From positions 4,898,001-4,962,000 of the forward strand of contig NZ_CP117167.1 in NCBI RefSeq assembly GCF_028596025.1: a stretch of DNA of 64,000 nt, given 5' to 3'. The DNA comes from Mucilaginibacter jinjuensis (GTDB lineage: Bacteria; Bacteroidota; Bacteroidia; Sphingobacteriales; Sphingobacteriaceae). Made by a program: the position numbers and the translations under genes. Numbering within the stretch: the stretch's first letter is position 1; every line of letters starts with the position of its first letter. Positions 9,811-19,364 of this stretch are shown piece by piece. The notes under the pieces are model-generated. The model was not told where the DNA came from, ran no database searches, and worked only from the letters and a program-made list of their open reading frames with translations.

Positions 9811-12288
9811 ATGCTTAAAAAATCTGCTCTTTCAATCTTATTATTATTTTTTATTTGCAGGGCTGCATGGGCACAGCAATTTACCGTTAGCGGTACAATA
9901 ACCGATGATGCAGGTAAGCCCGTCCCCTTCGCCAGTGTCTTAATTCGTAATACAACCAAGGGTACATCGGCCAATGGCGATGGTGCTTATAGTATTAATA
10001 TTGCGGCAGGCCCACACGAATTGTTATTTAAAGCCGTAGGTTATCAGCAGGAAATAAAAAAAGTTACAGTTAGCGGCAATACAAGTTTAGATATTAAACT
10101 ATCCATCGCATCGTACCAGCTAAACGATGTAATTGTGCGTGCAGGTGGCGAAGATCCTGCCTATAGTATCATCCGCAAGGCTATCCGTAAACGTAAAACT
10201 TATTTAAATGAAGTTGATGCCTATAGTGCCGATGTGTACCTGAAAGGTTTACAGAAGCTACTGGCTGCCCCCAAGAAATTTATGGGTCAGGATATTAATC
10301 AGATCGGTCGTGAAATCGGGCTCGATTCTAACCGTCGAGGTATTGTGTATCTCTCAGAATCACAATCAAAATTAAGTTTCATGAAGCCCGACCAGATGCA
10401 TGAGGAAATGATCTCATCAAAAGTATCGGGCAGTAACCGGGCTTTCAGCTTTAACCGGGCATCAGATATTAAGGTAAACCTTTATGAGAATTTCCAGTAC
10501 TGGGACCAGCTGAGTAACCGCCCGCTCATATCGCCCATTGCCGATAACGCGCTTAACTTTTACAATTATAAACTACTGGGCAGCATTGTAGAGAATGGCG
10601 AAACTGTCGATAAAATTCAGCTCATCCCTAAACATGCTTTCGAACCGGTATTTAACGGCGTAATTTATATTGTGGAAGATAGCTGGCGTATCCACAGTTT
10701 CGATATCGAAATTAATAAAAGCGCCAACCTTAATATTGTTGATACCCTTAAGGTAAGAGAGCAATACATGCCTGTTAACAGCAAGGTGTGGATGCCGGCT
10801 TCTGTTAAGTTCGAGTTTATTGGCGGCTTTTTGGGCTTTAAGTTCGGCGGTTATTTTATTGCTGTTTATAGTAATTACGACATCAACCCTACCCTCGATA
10901 AAAAACAATTTGCCGAAGTACTGCGTGTGCCCAAAGGTGTAAACAAAAAGGATTCGACCTATTGGCAACAGGAAAGGCCGGTGCCGCTCACCTTAGAAGA
11001 AACCAACGACTACCAGAAGAAAGCCATTCTCGCTGCCAAACGCGAATCAAAACCCTACCTCGATTCACTCGACAGGGTATTTAATAAACTAACACCAGGC
11101 AAAGTTTTATTTACCGGCATGCTGCACCGCAACCGCTATGATAAGGAATACCTGTTTCTCGATCCCATTATCCCGTCGTTTCAATACAATACGGTAGAAG
11201 GCTTGGCGGTTAATTATGGTGCAAGCTATGTTAAACAGATAGACTCAACTACCAATAAATACCTTCGACTGGGTGGCCATGTGCGTTATGGCTTTGCCGA
11301 TCGATTGTTTCATGTCAATGCCAACGCCACTATTCCGGTAGGTCAGTTTAATCTCGGCCTTAGTGGTGGTACGGGTATTTATGATCTCAACTACCTCGAT
11401 CCTATTGATGCTTTGAATAACACTTTCACTACTTTATTTAACAGGCGAAACCTTAAAAAACTATACGAAAAACAGTTTGGCCAGGCATCCTTATCAGGCC
11501 GCATCATTGATGGCTGGCGCGGAAGCATATCAACCGAATATGCTAACCGCAAATGGCTGCCAAATACAGCATTTTATAGTTTTGGACATAGGGATAAAGC
11601 ATTTACATCCAACAACCCTTACACGCCGGATGTTGATCAGCCTTTGTTCCCGGAAAACCAGTCGCTTACCCTTAACATTAAAACCAGTTACGATTTCAGC
11701 AATAAGTACGTAACCTACCCAAGCGGTCGGTATTATTTACCATCCGAATATCCTAAACTGGAATTGAGCTATACTAAAGGGATTAAAAATGTTTTTAGTT
11801 CTGACGTTGATTACGACCTGCTGTCGCTTAGTTTAAGCAAAGAAGAATTAAACACGGGCAAATTCGGTAAGGCGGCCTTTTATTTAGGAGTTGGCAAGTT
11901 TTTAAATGCCAAACAATTGTACTATACCGATTATGCCCAGTTTTTGGGTACCGATGGGTTTGCGTACCGCGTGAGTACCAATCGTTTCATTTTATTAAAT
12001 ATGTACGATTACAGCACGCCTGATAAATATTTTGAAGCCCATTACGAACAAAACTTTCACGGTTATTTCCTCAATAACATCCCGTTTATCCGCAAGTTAA
12101 AATTGCAGGAAATTGTAAATTTTAATTTTTTGGCCAACCCAACAGTTCATAATTATTATGAGGGCGCGGCGGGTGTGCAGTATCTTAACCTTAGGTTACA
12201 GTATGCCATGTCATTTAAAGATGACCGTCGTTTAAATTCTGGTGTACGTTTGGCTATTATACTACCAGAGCGTCCGGGTTCCCGCTAA
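9811..12288 (+). CDS. DUF5686 family outer-membrane-associated protein with carboxypeptidase-like N-terminal domain
   Basis: 825 residues. Signal peptide at 1-22 ending AWAQ. Residues about 24-110 form a CarboxypepD_reg-like beta-sandwich (TVSGTITDDAGKPVPFASVLIRNTTKGT and so on), common at the N-terminus of Bacteroidota TonB receptors and surface proteins. The remaining 700 residues match the DUF5686 family and have the alternating aromatic strands of an outer-membrane beta-barrel, particularly after residue 440. Unlike TonB-dependent receptors no plug domain is visible. The role is unknown; family members are conserved single genes in this phylum. The gene is followed after 36 bp by an aldo/keto reductase. 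Confidence 0.85.
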   Translation: MLKKSALSILLLFFICRAAWAQQFTVSGTITDDAGKPVPFASVLIRNTTKGTSANGDGAYSINIAAGPHELLFKAVGYQQEIKKVTVSGNTSLDIKLSIASYQLNDVIVRAGGEDPAYSIIRKAIRKRKTYLNEVDAYSADVYLKGLQKLLAAPKKFMGQDINQIGREIGLDSNRRGIVYLSESQSKLSFMKPDQMHEEMISSKVSGSNRAFSFNRASDIKVNLYENFQYWDQLSNRPLISPIADNALNFYNYKLLGSIVENGETVDKIQLIPKHAFEPVFNGVIYIVEDSWRIHSFDIEINKSANLNIVDTLKVREQYMPVNSKVWMPASVKFEFIGGFLGFKFGGYFIAVYSNYDINPTLDKKQFAEVLRVPKGVNKKDSTYWQQERPVPLTLEETNDYQKKAILAAKRESKPYLDSLDRVFNKLTPGKVLFTGMLHRNRYDKEYLFLDPIIPSFQYNTVEGLAVNYGASYVKQIDSTTNKYLRLGGHVRYGFADRLFHVNANATIPVGQFNLGLSGGTGIYDLNYLDPIDALNNTFTTLFNRRNLKKLYEKQFGQASLSGRIIDGWRGSISTEYANRKWLPNTAFYSFGHRDKAFTSNNPYTPDVDQPLFPENQSLTLNIKTSYDFSNKYVTYPSGRYYLPSEYPKLELSYTKGIKNVFSSDVDYDLLSLSLSKEELNTGKFGKAAFYLGVGKFLNAKQLYYTDYAQFLGTDGFAYRVSTNRFILLNMYDYSTPDKYFEAHYEQNFHGYFLNNIPFIRKLKLQEIVNFNFLANPTVHNYYEGAAGVQYLNLRLQYAMSFKDDRRLNSGVRLAIILPERPGSR

Positions 12289-12324
12289 AAATTATAAATT
12301 AGCGTCATAAAAAACCAATACATC

Positions 12325-13314
12325 ATGACCTACCTACCATCGGTTGATCGTTACAAGAATATGGAATACCGCCGTTGCGGTAAAAGTGGCATTAAACTGC
12401 CTGCAGTATCACTGGGCCTATGGCACAACTTTGGCCATGTAGACGTTCTGGAGCACTTCCGCAAAACGCTGCACCTGGCTTTTGATAGTGGCATTACCCA
12501 CTTTGATTTAGCTAATAACTACGGCCCGCCTCCGGGTTCGGCCGAAGAAAATTTCGGTAAATTATTGAAAGATGATTTCCGTGGATACCGCGATGAGATG
12601 ATCATCTCGAGCAAAGCCGGTTATACCATGTGGGATGGCCCTTATGGCGACTGGGGTTCTAAAAAATACCTGGTAGCCAGCTTAGACCAAAGCCTGAAAC
12701 GTATGGATCTGGATTATGTAGATATTTTCTACCACCACCGCCCGGATCCTGAAACCCCGCTAGAAGAAACCATGTCGGCATTAGACCTTATCGTTCGTCA
12801 GGGTAAAGCATTATATGTAGGTATCTCTAACTATCCTGCTGATGAGGCTCAAAAAGCTATAGATATATTAAAACAATTAGGCACGCCTTGTTTAATCCAT
12901 CAACCTAAATACTCGATGTTTGAGCGTTGGGTTGAAGGCGGACTGCTGGATGTGCTGGAGAAAGACGGCGTAGGCTGTATCCCATTCTCGCCACTGGCAC
13001 AGGGTTTATTAACTAATAAATACCTGCACGGTATTCCGGAAGATTCTCGCGCAGCAAAATCAACAGGTTTCCTGCAAACCAGTCAGGTTACGCCAGAGCG
13101 TATTAAACAAATCAGTGCGTTGAATGAGATTGCATTACAACGGAATCAAACTTTGGCGCAAATGGCATTATCATGGTTGCTAAAAGATCCGCGCGTTACT
13201 TCGGTATTAATTGGTGCAAGCAAACCAGAGCAACTGGCCGATTCATTGAAATGTTTGGATAACACCAAATTTAGCGATGAGGAATTAGCGAAGATCGAAG
13301 CCATCTTAAAATAA
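12325..13314 (+). CDS. Aldo/keto reductase, L-glyceraldehyde 3-phosphate reductase (YghZ) type
   Basis: 329 residues with a complete AKR catalytic tetrad: Asp61, Tyr66, Lys97 and His138. The segment around LANNYGPPPGSAEENFG and the loop with KAGYTMWDGPYGDWGSKKYL are characteristic of the YghZ/GPR subgroup (AKR14-like), which uses NADPH to reduce L-glyceraldehyde 3-phosphate and detoxifies methylglyoxal in E. coli. The NADPH-binding GASKPEQL motif is present near residue 300. It starts a likely four-gene operon (12325-15366) with gaps of 6, 21 and 18 bp. Whether the natural substrate is the same here is inference. Confidence 0.9.
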   Translation: MTYLPSVDRYKNMEYRRCGKSGIKLPAVSLGLWHNFGHVDVLEHFRKTLHLAFDSGITHFDLANNYGPPPGSAEENFGKLLKDDFRGYRDEMIISSKAGYTMWDGPYGDWGSKKYLVASLDQSLKRMDLDYVDIFYHHRPDPETPLEETMSALDLIVRQGKALYVGISNYPADEAQKAIDILKQLGTPCLIHQPKYSMFERWVEGGLLDVLEKDGVGCIPFSPLAQGLLTNKYLHGIPEDSRAAKSTGFLQTSQVTPERIKQISALNEIALQRNQTLAQMALSWLLKDPRVTSVLIGASKPEQLADSLKCLDNTKFSDEELAKIEAILK

Positions 13315-13320
13315 GACTTC

Positions 13321-14295
13321 ATGAAACAAATTAAGTGGGGAATTATCGGTTGCGGCAACGTAACTGAGGTTAAGAGCGGCCCTGCCTTTAACAAAGTACC
13401 TAACAGCAAATTGGCAGCCGTAATGCGCAGGGATGCGGTTAAGGCTGCCGATTATGCCCACCGCCACGGTGTTGAACAATGGTTTGATGATGCTGAGAAG
13501 ATGATGGACGAAGCAGGATTGGATGCACTTTATGTAGCTACTCCCCCGCTTCAGCATCTGGAATATGCTGTACGCGGACTGGAGCGAGGCTTTAATATGT
13601 ACATAGAAAAGCCCGTAACCCGCAACGCTGACGAAGCCCGCCAAATAGCCGATGCAGTGGCCAAAAGTAAGGCTAAGCTAACTGTGGCACATTATCGCCG
13701 GGCATTACCTATGTTTCTGCACGTAAAAAAACTGATTGAAGATAAGGCCGTAGGCGAAATCCGCACGGTACAGATCAGGATGTGGAAAACCGAGAATGCC
13801 GAGATGATTGCCAAGACAGATACCCACTGGCGCGTACACCCGGAACTATCAGGCGGTGGCTATTTTCACGACCTCGCCCCGCACCAGTTAGACTTGGTGC
13901 TATACTATTTCGGCAAGCCAAAGGCATCACATGGCTACTCGCTCAACCAAACCAAAAAGTACCCGGCAGATGATCATGTTTGTGGGGAGATCTTATTCGA
14001 GAATGGCATCGTGGTTAACGGATCCTGGTGCTTTAACGTGGCCAAAAGCCAGGTTACCGATACCTGCGAAATTGTGGGCACCAAAGGCAAAATAACCTTC
14101 CCATTTTTCGGCAATACCGTAACATTGGAGAATGAAGCCGGCAAAGATACCGTAACGTTTACCCATCCGCAGCACATCCAGCAGCCACACATAGCAAATA
14201 TTGTAGCCTACTTTAACGGCGAGCGCGAAAACCCTTGTAGTATTGAAGAGGCCGTTACGCTGATGGAAATTATAGACTCGTTTACTAAAAATTAA
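13321..14295 (+). CDS. Gfo/Idh/MocA family oxidoreductase
   Basis: 324 residues. The N-terminal Rossmann fold shows GIIGCGNV at 7-14, and the family signature EKPVTRN begins at Glu96 with Lys97 as the conserved catalytic/cofactor-contact lysine. The C-terminal substrate domain has the GGGYFHDLAPHQLD stretch that usually provides the catalytic His/Asp pair. The family oxidises or reduces sugars, inositols and related polyols with NAD(P). It follows the aldo/keto reductase by 6 bp, so the two probably act on related carbonyl or sugar substrates. Specific substrate unknown. Confidence 0.9.
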   Translation: MKQIKWGIIGCGNVTEVKSGPAFNKVPNSKLAAVMRRDAVKAADYAHRHGVEQWFDDAEKMMDEAGLDALYVATPPLQHLEYAVRGLERGFNMYIEKPVTRNADEARQIADAVAKSKAKLTVAHYRRALPMFLHVKKLIEDKAVGEIRTVQIRMWKTENAEMIAKTDTHWRVHPELSGGGYFHDLAPHQLDLVLYYFGKPKASHGYSLNQTKKYPADDHVCGEILFENGIVVNGSWCFNVAKSQVTDTCEIVGTKGKITFPFFGNTVTLENEAGKDTVTFTHPQHIQQPHIANIVAYFNGERENPCSIEEAVTLMEIIDSFTKN

Positions 14296-14316
14296 TAATC
14301 TACCTAAAAATCAACC

Positions 14317-14832
14317 ATGAAAAAATTAATTCTATTCGCTTTATTAACCGTTAGCAGCTTAACTGCATTTAATGCATCGGCACAAACAGCAACACCACGT
14401 CCAAGCCCTGCTGATACTGTAAAGGCGACTACCAAAAACGGTGTAGCTATTGAAGTAGCCTACAGCCAGCCCGCAGTCAAAGGCCGTACCATTGGTACAG
14501 ATATTGCGCCTTACGGTAAAGTGTGGCGTACAGGTGCTAACGAAGCCACTACCATTTCTTTCAATAAAAATGTAACTTTAGAAGGCAAAGCTTTACCGGC
14601 GGGTAAGTACAGCTTGTATACCATCCCTGGCGAAAAAGAGTGGGTTATTATTATTAACAAGATCGCAATGCAGTCTGGCACTCAGTATACCGAGTCGGCC
14701 GATGTAATGCGTGTAACGGTAAAAACCGGCAAAGCAGATGCTTTTACCGAGCGTTTAAAGTTTATAATTGATGCATCTGGTAAAGTTTCTTTTGTTTGGG
14801 GCGATAAAAAGGTTTCTTTTGTAGTTAAATAA
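14317..14832 (+). CDS. Secreted DUF2911 domain protein
   Basis: 171 residues. Signal peptide 1-24 ending NASAQ. The mature part is DUF2911: RPSPADTVKATT, the glycine-rich IGTDIAPYGKVWRTGANEAT stretch, and LPAGKYSLYTIPGEKEW are the family's conserved blocks. DUF2911 proteins are common periplasmic beta-sandwich proteins of Bacteroidota with unknown function. It lies 21 bp after the Gfo/Idh/MocA gene and 18 bp before another exported protein. Confidence 0.88.
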   Translation: MKKLILFALLTVSSLTAFNASAQTATPRPSPADTVKATTKNGVAIEVAYSQPAVKGRTIGTDIAPYGKVWRTGANEATTISFNKNVTLEGKALPAGKYSLYTIPGEKEWVIIINKIAMQSGTQYTESADVMRVTVKTGKADAFTERLKFIIDASGKVSFVWGDKKVSFVVK

Positions 14833-14850
14833 AATACACAACACGTTAGT

Positions 14851-15366
14851 ATGCAGAGGCTTGGCACGCTTATTTTTGTTTTACTGTTATTAATGGGTGC
14901 AACCGTTAAGGCGCAAAACTATGCCGTGCCGGTAGGTTATAAGATGGTTAGTCAGGCCGATTTTGTAAGCCATGAGCAGGATGTTATTGCCACTGTGGAC
15001 TGGCTGCAGGAAACACCGTGGAGCCAGGAAGCCCCTAAGCGCCGTGCTGCCACCGATTTTTTATTTAAGTGGATACAAGATACGCCAACCGTTACCATTG
15101 AGCTGATGCCCATGTTAATGAGCCTTACCGATAATAACAATAAGCTGCTGGCCATATTTATGGGTGCTTATGCCAAATACGCAATACAGCACCCGGTGTA
15201 TAATAAAGATGATGCTAACCTGGTTGCTATTAAGGCCCTTATTGCCAAATACAAGGCCGAACCAACCCATACTAAAGATTTTGATATAGAACGACTGATA
15301 AAACTCGACAAAACCAACGAACTGGAAGATTGGGTGAAAAATGAGTACGAAAAGTCGGCATTATAA
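14851..15366 (+). CDS. Secreted hypothetical protein
   Basis: 171 residues with a signal peptide (1-21, ending VKAQ). The mature protein is helical in character, with repeated Lys/Asp-rich amphipathic segments, and no cysteine or catalytic signature that I recognise. It is the last gene of the run beginning at 12325 and is followed directly by a strong bidirectional terminator. The presence of two exported proteins at the end of an oxidoreductase operon is unexplained. Confidence 0.7.
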   Translation: MQRLGTLIFVLLLLMGATVKAQNYAVPVGYKMVSQADFVSHEQDVIATVDWLQETPWSQEAPKRRAATDFLFKWIQDTPTVTIELMPMLMSLTDNNNKLLAIFMGAYAKYAIQHPVYNKDDANLVAIKALIAKYKAEPTHTKDFDIERLIKLDKTNELEDWVKNEYEKSAL

Positions 15367-15374
15367 CTAAAAAG

Positions 15375-15407
15375 AAAGGCTCCCAGTAACTGGGAGCCTT
15401 TCTTTTT
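15375..15407. terminator. Bidirectional intrinsic terminator
   Basis: A 12-bp perfect stem AAAGGCTCCCAG with a 3-nt loop, followed on the plus strand by CTTTTTT and preceded by A-rich sequence for the opposite strand. It lies between the operon ending at 15366 and the convergent small gene at 15407-15583, whose stop codon it abuts. Confidence 0.9.
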
Positions 15408-15583
15408 TATGATTTCTTTTTAGGAACCTTCGCCCCTTCTTTACGCGCTTCTGAAAGGCCGATAGCCACAGCCTGCTTTTTACTGGTAACCTTTTTACCG
15501 CTGCCGCTTTTTAGCTTTCCTTCTTTCATTTCGTGCATGGTTTCTCCAACCTTCTCCTGCGCTTTTTCTGAATACTTTGCCAT
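15407..15583 (-). CDS. Small basic DUF6496-like protein, 58 aa
   Basis: A 58-residue, Lys-rich protein reading MAKYSEKAQEKVGETMHEMK at its start and ending in PKKKS. The pattern (KVGETMHEMKEGKL..., then SGKKVTSKKQAVAIGLSEARK) is that of the DUF6496 family of small basic stress-type proteins in Bacteroidota and Proteobacteria. The C-terminal half resembles plant/bacterial motifs seen in general stress proteins. No catalytic residues; a nucleic-acid or stress role is only inference. ATG start at 15583; the stop overlaps the T-tract of the shared terminator. Confidence 0.8.
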   Translation of the reverse strand: MAKYSEKAQEKVGETMHEMKEGKLKSGSGKKVTSKKQAVAIGLSEARKEGAKVPKKKS

Positions 15584-15673
15584 GATATTAATGTTTTAAA
15601 TAGATATGTTAATTATTAAGCAAAAGACAGGCCAAAGATTAGAGGCAAGAAACGAGAGGCAAGAGACAAAAAA

Positions 15674-15745
15674 GGGCTGTCATGCTGAGGCACTCGAAGC
15701 ATGGTGTAGTGGCCTCTACGCGCGACAGCCTCAGTGTGACAGGCC
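15674..15745. repeat. Palindromic repeat type B
   Basis: Ends GGGCTGTCATGCTGAGGC and GCCTCAGTGTGACAGGCCC are inverted. On both sides (15632-15670 and 15797-15838) lie low-complexity tracts built from GAGGCAAGAGAC and its complement, another recurring intergenic word in this window. Confidence 0.85.
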
Positions 15746-15835
15746 CTGCAGCACTAATTTGTCAGGACTTGCTTCGTACCTCGGAATAACGTACTGAGAG
15801 GAGTTATCTCGGTTCTTGTTTCTTGGCTCTTGCCT

Positions 15836-16483
15836 CTATCTTATAAGCTCCAGCTCCTCCACATCTCCCGAGTTAATCAACTTAATATTTTCGCTGATCT
15901 TCTCCGCGCTCCAATCCCACCAGGCAATTTTTAGTAGCCGGGTAATGGTATCATCATCAAACCGCATGCGGATAATTTGCGCCGGGTTGCCGCCTACAAT
16001 GGCATAGTCGGGCACATCTTTGGTGACTACAGCTTTGGTGGCGATTATAGCACCATTGCCAATTTTAACGCCGGGCATAATGGCGGCTTCATATCCTATC
16101 CAAACATCGTTGCGGATGACGGTATCGCCTTTAAAGGGATATTTATTGTGATGATCTACACCTTCATTGATCTTTTCCCAGCCATTGCCAAATATGGCGA
16201 AGGGATAGGTAGAGATGGGTTTCACTTCGTGATTGGCACCATTCATAATAAACTTAACGCCAGATGCAATGGCGCAAAACCTTCCGATTACCAGTTTATC
16301 GCCCAGGAAATCGAAGTGATAGAGCACGTTTTTTTCGAAATTGTATGGATCGTTGTGATCATCGTAATAAGTGTAATCGCCTACCACAATATTGGGGCGG
16401 GTGATAATATTTTTAAGGAAAACTAAATTTTTATAAGTAGCCAATGGATGCACCACTGCCACGTCAGGACCGTGCTGTGTCAT
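15836..16483 (-). CDS. Vat-type streptogramin A O-acetyltransferase
   Basis: 215 residues, the size of Vat proteins. It is a left-handed beta-helix acetyltransferase with hexapeptide repeats (for example VIRNDVWIGYEAAIMPGVKIGNGAIIATKAVV). Vat hallmarks are present: the GDYTYYDD stretch at 35-42, the catalytic His85 in MNGANH, STYPFAIFGNGWEK, and the C-terminal WWDW. These enzymes acetylate the hydroxyl of group A streptogramins using acetyl-CoA; some close xenobiotic acetyltransferases accept other substrates. It is a single chromosomal gene with repeats on both sides and no mobile element or other resistance gene adjacent, so it is likely intrinsic. Resistance phenotype is not proven. Confidence 0.85.
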   Translation of the reverse strand: MTQHGPDVAVVHPLATYKNLVFLKNIITRPNIVVGDYTYYDDHNDPYNFEKNVLYHFDFLGDKLVIGRFCAIASGVKFIMNGANHEVKPISTYPFAIFGNGWEKINEGVDHHNKYPFKGDTVIRNDVWIGYEAAIMPGVKIGNGAIIATKAVVTKDVPDYAIVGGNPAQIIRMRFDDDTITRLLKIAWWDWSAEKISENIKLINSGDVEELELIR

Positions 16484-16696
16484 AAATAATAGTAAAAGAT
16501 TAAATGAATAAGCTGTTTAAAACAGTATACAACGAGGGTTTGTAGCGACCTGTAATCCCTAACCTAAGCGGATAATAAAGCTATTGCCGACAGGCCAATT
16601 ATATTACCATTGGAGTAATGCCTTATGTTGTAAGGCGTTACGAAGATAGGGATTTTTATTAAATCAGGAGTCAGGAATCTAGACCGAAAATAAATT

Positions 16697-16914
16697 TTGT
16701 CATTGCGAGGAGTGTAACGACGTGGCAATCTCGTAGTATACAGATCGAACAAGCATTGGCGACGAGATTGCCACGCTATCGCTCGCAATGACAAAAAAGG
16801 GCACATGAATATAAAAAAACGTCATTGCGTTACGAAACAATCGCGAACTTTACAGAGCGGCTCTGTAGTCCCGAGAGCTATCGGGAGGGAATTGCTTCGT
16901 ACCTCGCAATGACG
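16697..16914. repeat. Two consecutive type C palindromes (two sequence variants)
   Basis: The 493-bp gap 16484-16976 has no gene. It holds 16697-16794 (variant with GAGGAGTGTAACGACGTGG and GCCACGCTATCGCTCGC arms) and 16820-16914 (variant with ACGAAACAATCGCGAAC and GCTTCGTACCTCGC arms). A CTCTTGCCTCTA-type low-complexity tract follows at 16932-16972. Confidence 0.88.
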
Positions 16915-16976
16915 CGCAGGGAGAACAAGTAAGCAGGTCTTGGCTCTTGTTTCTGGCCTCTTGCCTCTAAGTGAAG

Positions 16977-18731
16977 CTATTTCTTTTTCAGCATCAACTC
17001 ACTAATATATTTAACCGGGGCGCTTCCATAGCTCAGGAATTTTTCGTTGAAATCTTTGAGCTTGTATTTTTCGGCCATTTTCTTTTTGTAAGATTCGCGC
17101 AGGTCGATGATCTCTTTGTAGCCGCTGTAGTAACTGGTGAGTTGTACGCTGGTTACGCTTACACGTTTCCATTTATTATCGGCTTCGGCTTGTTGTTGGA
17201 AGGCCTCGTGGGTAAGCAGTTTAACTACCTGCTCCTTGGTCATGGTGCCGGTGTGTACGCTATAGTCAACAATGGTATTGCAAACCGAGCGTAAGTTCCA
17301 TTTATCCCACATCAGCCACATTTCGGGCTCGTTATTACCGTAACCGTTTTCGAGCATCATTTGCTCTGTGTATACTGCCCAGCCTTCAATCATGGCGCCA
17401 TTGCCAAGGATAGATTTGATCATGCTCGGCGCTTTATTGGCATAAACCAACTGCGTATAATGGCCGGGGATAGCTTCATGAATACACAGGATCTGCAAAA
17501 TGTACTGGTTGTACTCACGCAGGTAGCTCTCGGCTTTTGCCGCAGGCCAGCCGCTCAGGCTGCCCACATTAAAATAGGTGTTACCTGTTTTATCATACGG
17601 ACCGGGCGAACTTACCGATGCACCGGCAACACCTGCCATATAACCAGGTTCTTTGCGCACAACTAATGGTTTGGTAGGGTCAATAAACAGCAGATCCTTA
17701 CTCTTCACAAAAGCAGTAAGCTTAGGGATCTGTGCCGAAATTGCCGACTGGAATTCATCAGGCTGCACATGTTTAGATGATAGCGTATCGATCATCTTAC
17801 CGATCAGCTCCAAAGTATCTGTTGGCATAGCTGCCTTACCGAAATATTTAGGCCATAGCTGCTTGCTGTATTTAGCCATATCGCGGTGCAGATACTTTTT
17901 ACGCTCCATTGCCGCGTTGAAAACCTGCTGAGGTGTACTCGCAGATTGGATTTCGTATTTAAATTTATCCTGATACAACTCCTTACCCAAACGGAAACTG
18001 CGTGGTTTGTCGTTCTTCATACTTTTCAACCAGGCGGCATAACCTTTAATGGCATCAGCCGATTGCTTGGCCCTCTCCAGCATCTTTTGCTTCTCGGGCT
18101 GCGGGATATTGGTTTTCTTTAACGAATCGGCAAAATCACTTTCAAAAACCGATACACCACCGTTATGCTGCTCAATAGCCAGATCGGTTAGTTCTGTAAC
18201 CGGGTTTTTAAGCTGCTTTTCTGCTTCTTTATAATAGGCCGGTATGTTGGCCATCTTCATGTAAAAGCTGCGCAGGCGGTGATCTAAAGGCTCGTACTTC
18301 TCGTTTAAAATAAATGCAAACGCACCGATTACATTATATGATGATGGATCCCACTCGTAAGCTTTCTCTTGCTGCAGTTGCCATTGGGTGTACTGCATCT
18401 GGTTTTCTATCAGGTGGTAGTCAATTTTATTGTTATCCGTTAAAACATTCTGCTCAAAATTACCAAGCGAATCGAGTTGCTTACGGGTGAATTTTAACAG
18501 TTTATCGCGGCTATCGGCATTGGGTACAATTAAAATACTATCGTATTTATGGTAGCCGGTTTGCGTAGCCCAATCTGGTTGATGTTTCCATAATTCTTCC
18601 AGAAAACGGTCTTCATAGGCTACAAAGGCAGTACTATCTTTTTGAAATTGAGGGGCAACGCCTCCATCCTTTTTACAGGCTGTAAAAAACGATAGTGCAA
18701 TTGCCGCTATTAAAATTGACTTTTTTATCAC
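16977..18731 (-). CDS. DUF885 family lipoprotein, putative metallopeptidase
   Basis: 584 residues. A lipoprotein signal is visible (FFTACK, lipobox Cys about residue 19), placing it at the periplasmic face or the cell surface. The DUF885 domain spans the rest and contains the gluzincin-like motif HEAIPGH with His418, Glu419 and His424, followed by Gln. The family is related to M32-like peptidases and some members act on dipeptides, but substrates are mostly unknown. The start is GTG at 18731, chosen because it gives a full signal peptide directly; no ATG lies nearby upstream in frame. Single gene, divergent from the DinB gene. Confidence 0.88.
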   Translation of the reverse strand: MIKKSILIAAIALSFFTACKKDGGVAPQFQKDSTAFVAYEDRFLEELWKHQPDWATQTGYHKYDSILIVPNADSRDKLLKFTRKQLDSLGNFEQNVLTDNNKIDYHLIENQMQYTQWQLQQEKAYEWDPSSYNVIGAFAFILNEKYEPLDHRLRSFYMKMANIPAYYKEAEKQLKNPVTELTDLAIEQHNGGVSVFESDFADSLKKTNIPQPEKQKMLERAKQSADAIKGYAAWLKSMKNDKPRSFRLGKELYQDKFKYEIQSASTPQQVFNAAMERKKYLHRDMAKYSKQLWPKYFGKAAMPTDTLELIGKMIDTLSSKHVQPDEFQSAISAQIPKLTAFVKSKDLLFIDPTKPLVVRKEPGYMAGVAGASVSSPGPYDKTGNTYFNVGSLSGWPAAKAESYLREYNQYILQILCIHEAIPGHYTQLVYANKAPSMIKSILGNGAMIEGWAVYTEQMMLENGYGNNEPEMWLMWDKWNLRSVCNTIVDYSVHTGTMTKEQVVKLLTHEAFQQQAEADNKWKRVSVTSVQLTSYYSGYKEIIDLRESYKKKMAEKYKLKDFNEKFLSYGSAPVKYISELMLKKK

Positions 18732-18870
18732 TTGGGTAGGGGTTTAAAATCAGGATAAACTTAAGCAATTACGCCAAATATTTATAATCAGTACCGCTAT
18801 GTAAAAACAGCTTTACAATTATAACCCAACTAATATGCAAGAAATTTGTTAAACCTAAAATTAAAAAACA

Positions 18871-19344
18871 ATGGACAAACAACATCATATATTAATTGAT
18901 GAGCTGGTTAAACTGTTGCGCGGCGGCAGCGCCCATGCCTCATTAAAAGATGCACTAAAAGATTTACCTGCCGAATTACGTGGCGAAAGGCCAAATAATT
19001 TACCCTACAGCATCTGGCAGCTGGTTGAGCACATCCGCATTACCCAATGGGATATGCTGGAGTTTAGCCGGGATCCTAACCATCAATCCCCAAAATGGCC
19101 GGACGAATACTGGCCTAAAGAAGCAGCCCCTGCCGATGAAACGGCATGGAAAAACACCATACAGCAAATTGATCTTGACCTGGAAAACTTCATCAATCTG
19201 CTTAAAAAGGACGATATATATCAGGAATTGCCACATGGCGATGGCCAGAGCATTTTACGCGAGGCCCTACAATTGGCCGATCATACCAGCTACCATATCA
19301 GCGAGATTATTATTATCCGCAGGTTGCTGAATGCGTGGAAGTGA
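18871..19344 (+). CDS. DinB family protein (YfiT-like four-helix bundle)
   Basis: 157 residues, all-helical. Histidines that form the usual DinB metal site are visible in WQLVEHIRITQWD and in LADHTSYHISEIIIIR. The DinB/YfiT superfamily includes metal-dependent transferases (bacillithiol or mycothiol S-transferases) and many uncharacterised members. Since the window also encodes bshC, a bacillithiol S-transferase role is possible but only inference. Monocistronic. Confidence 0.87.
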   Translation: MDKQHHILIDELVKLLRGGSAHASLKDALKDLPAELRGERPNNLPYSIWQLVEHIRITQWDMLEFSRDPNHQSPKWPDEYWPKEAAPADETAWKNTIQQIDLDLENFINLLKKDDIYQELPHGDGQSILREALQLADHTSYHISEIIIIRRLLNAWK

Positions 19345-19364
19345 TCATTAAACTAAGAAGATTT

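Noticed and set aside
16564-16806. 80-aa minus-strand frame
   Set aside because: It lies mostly in type C palindrome; the sequence is composed of repeat-coded words.
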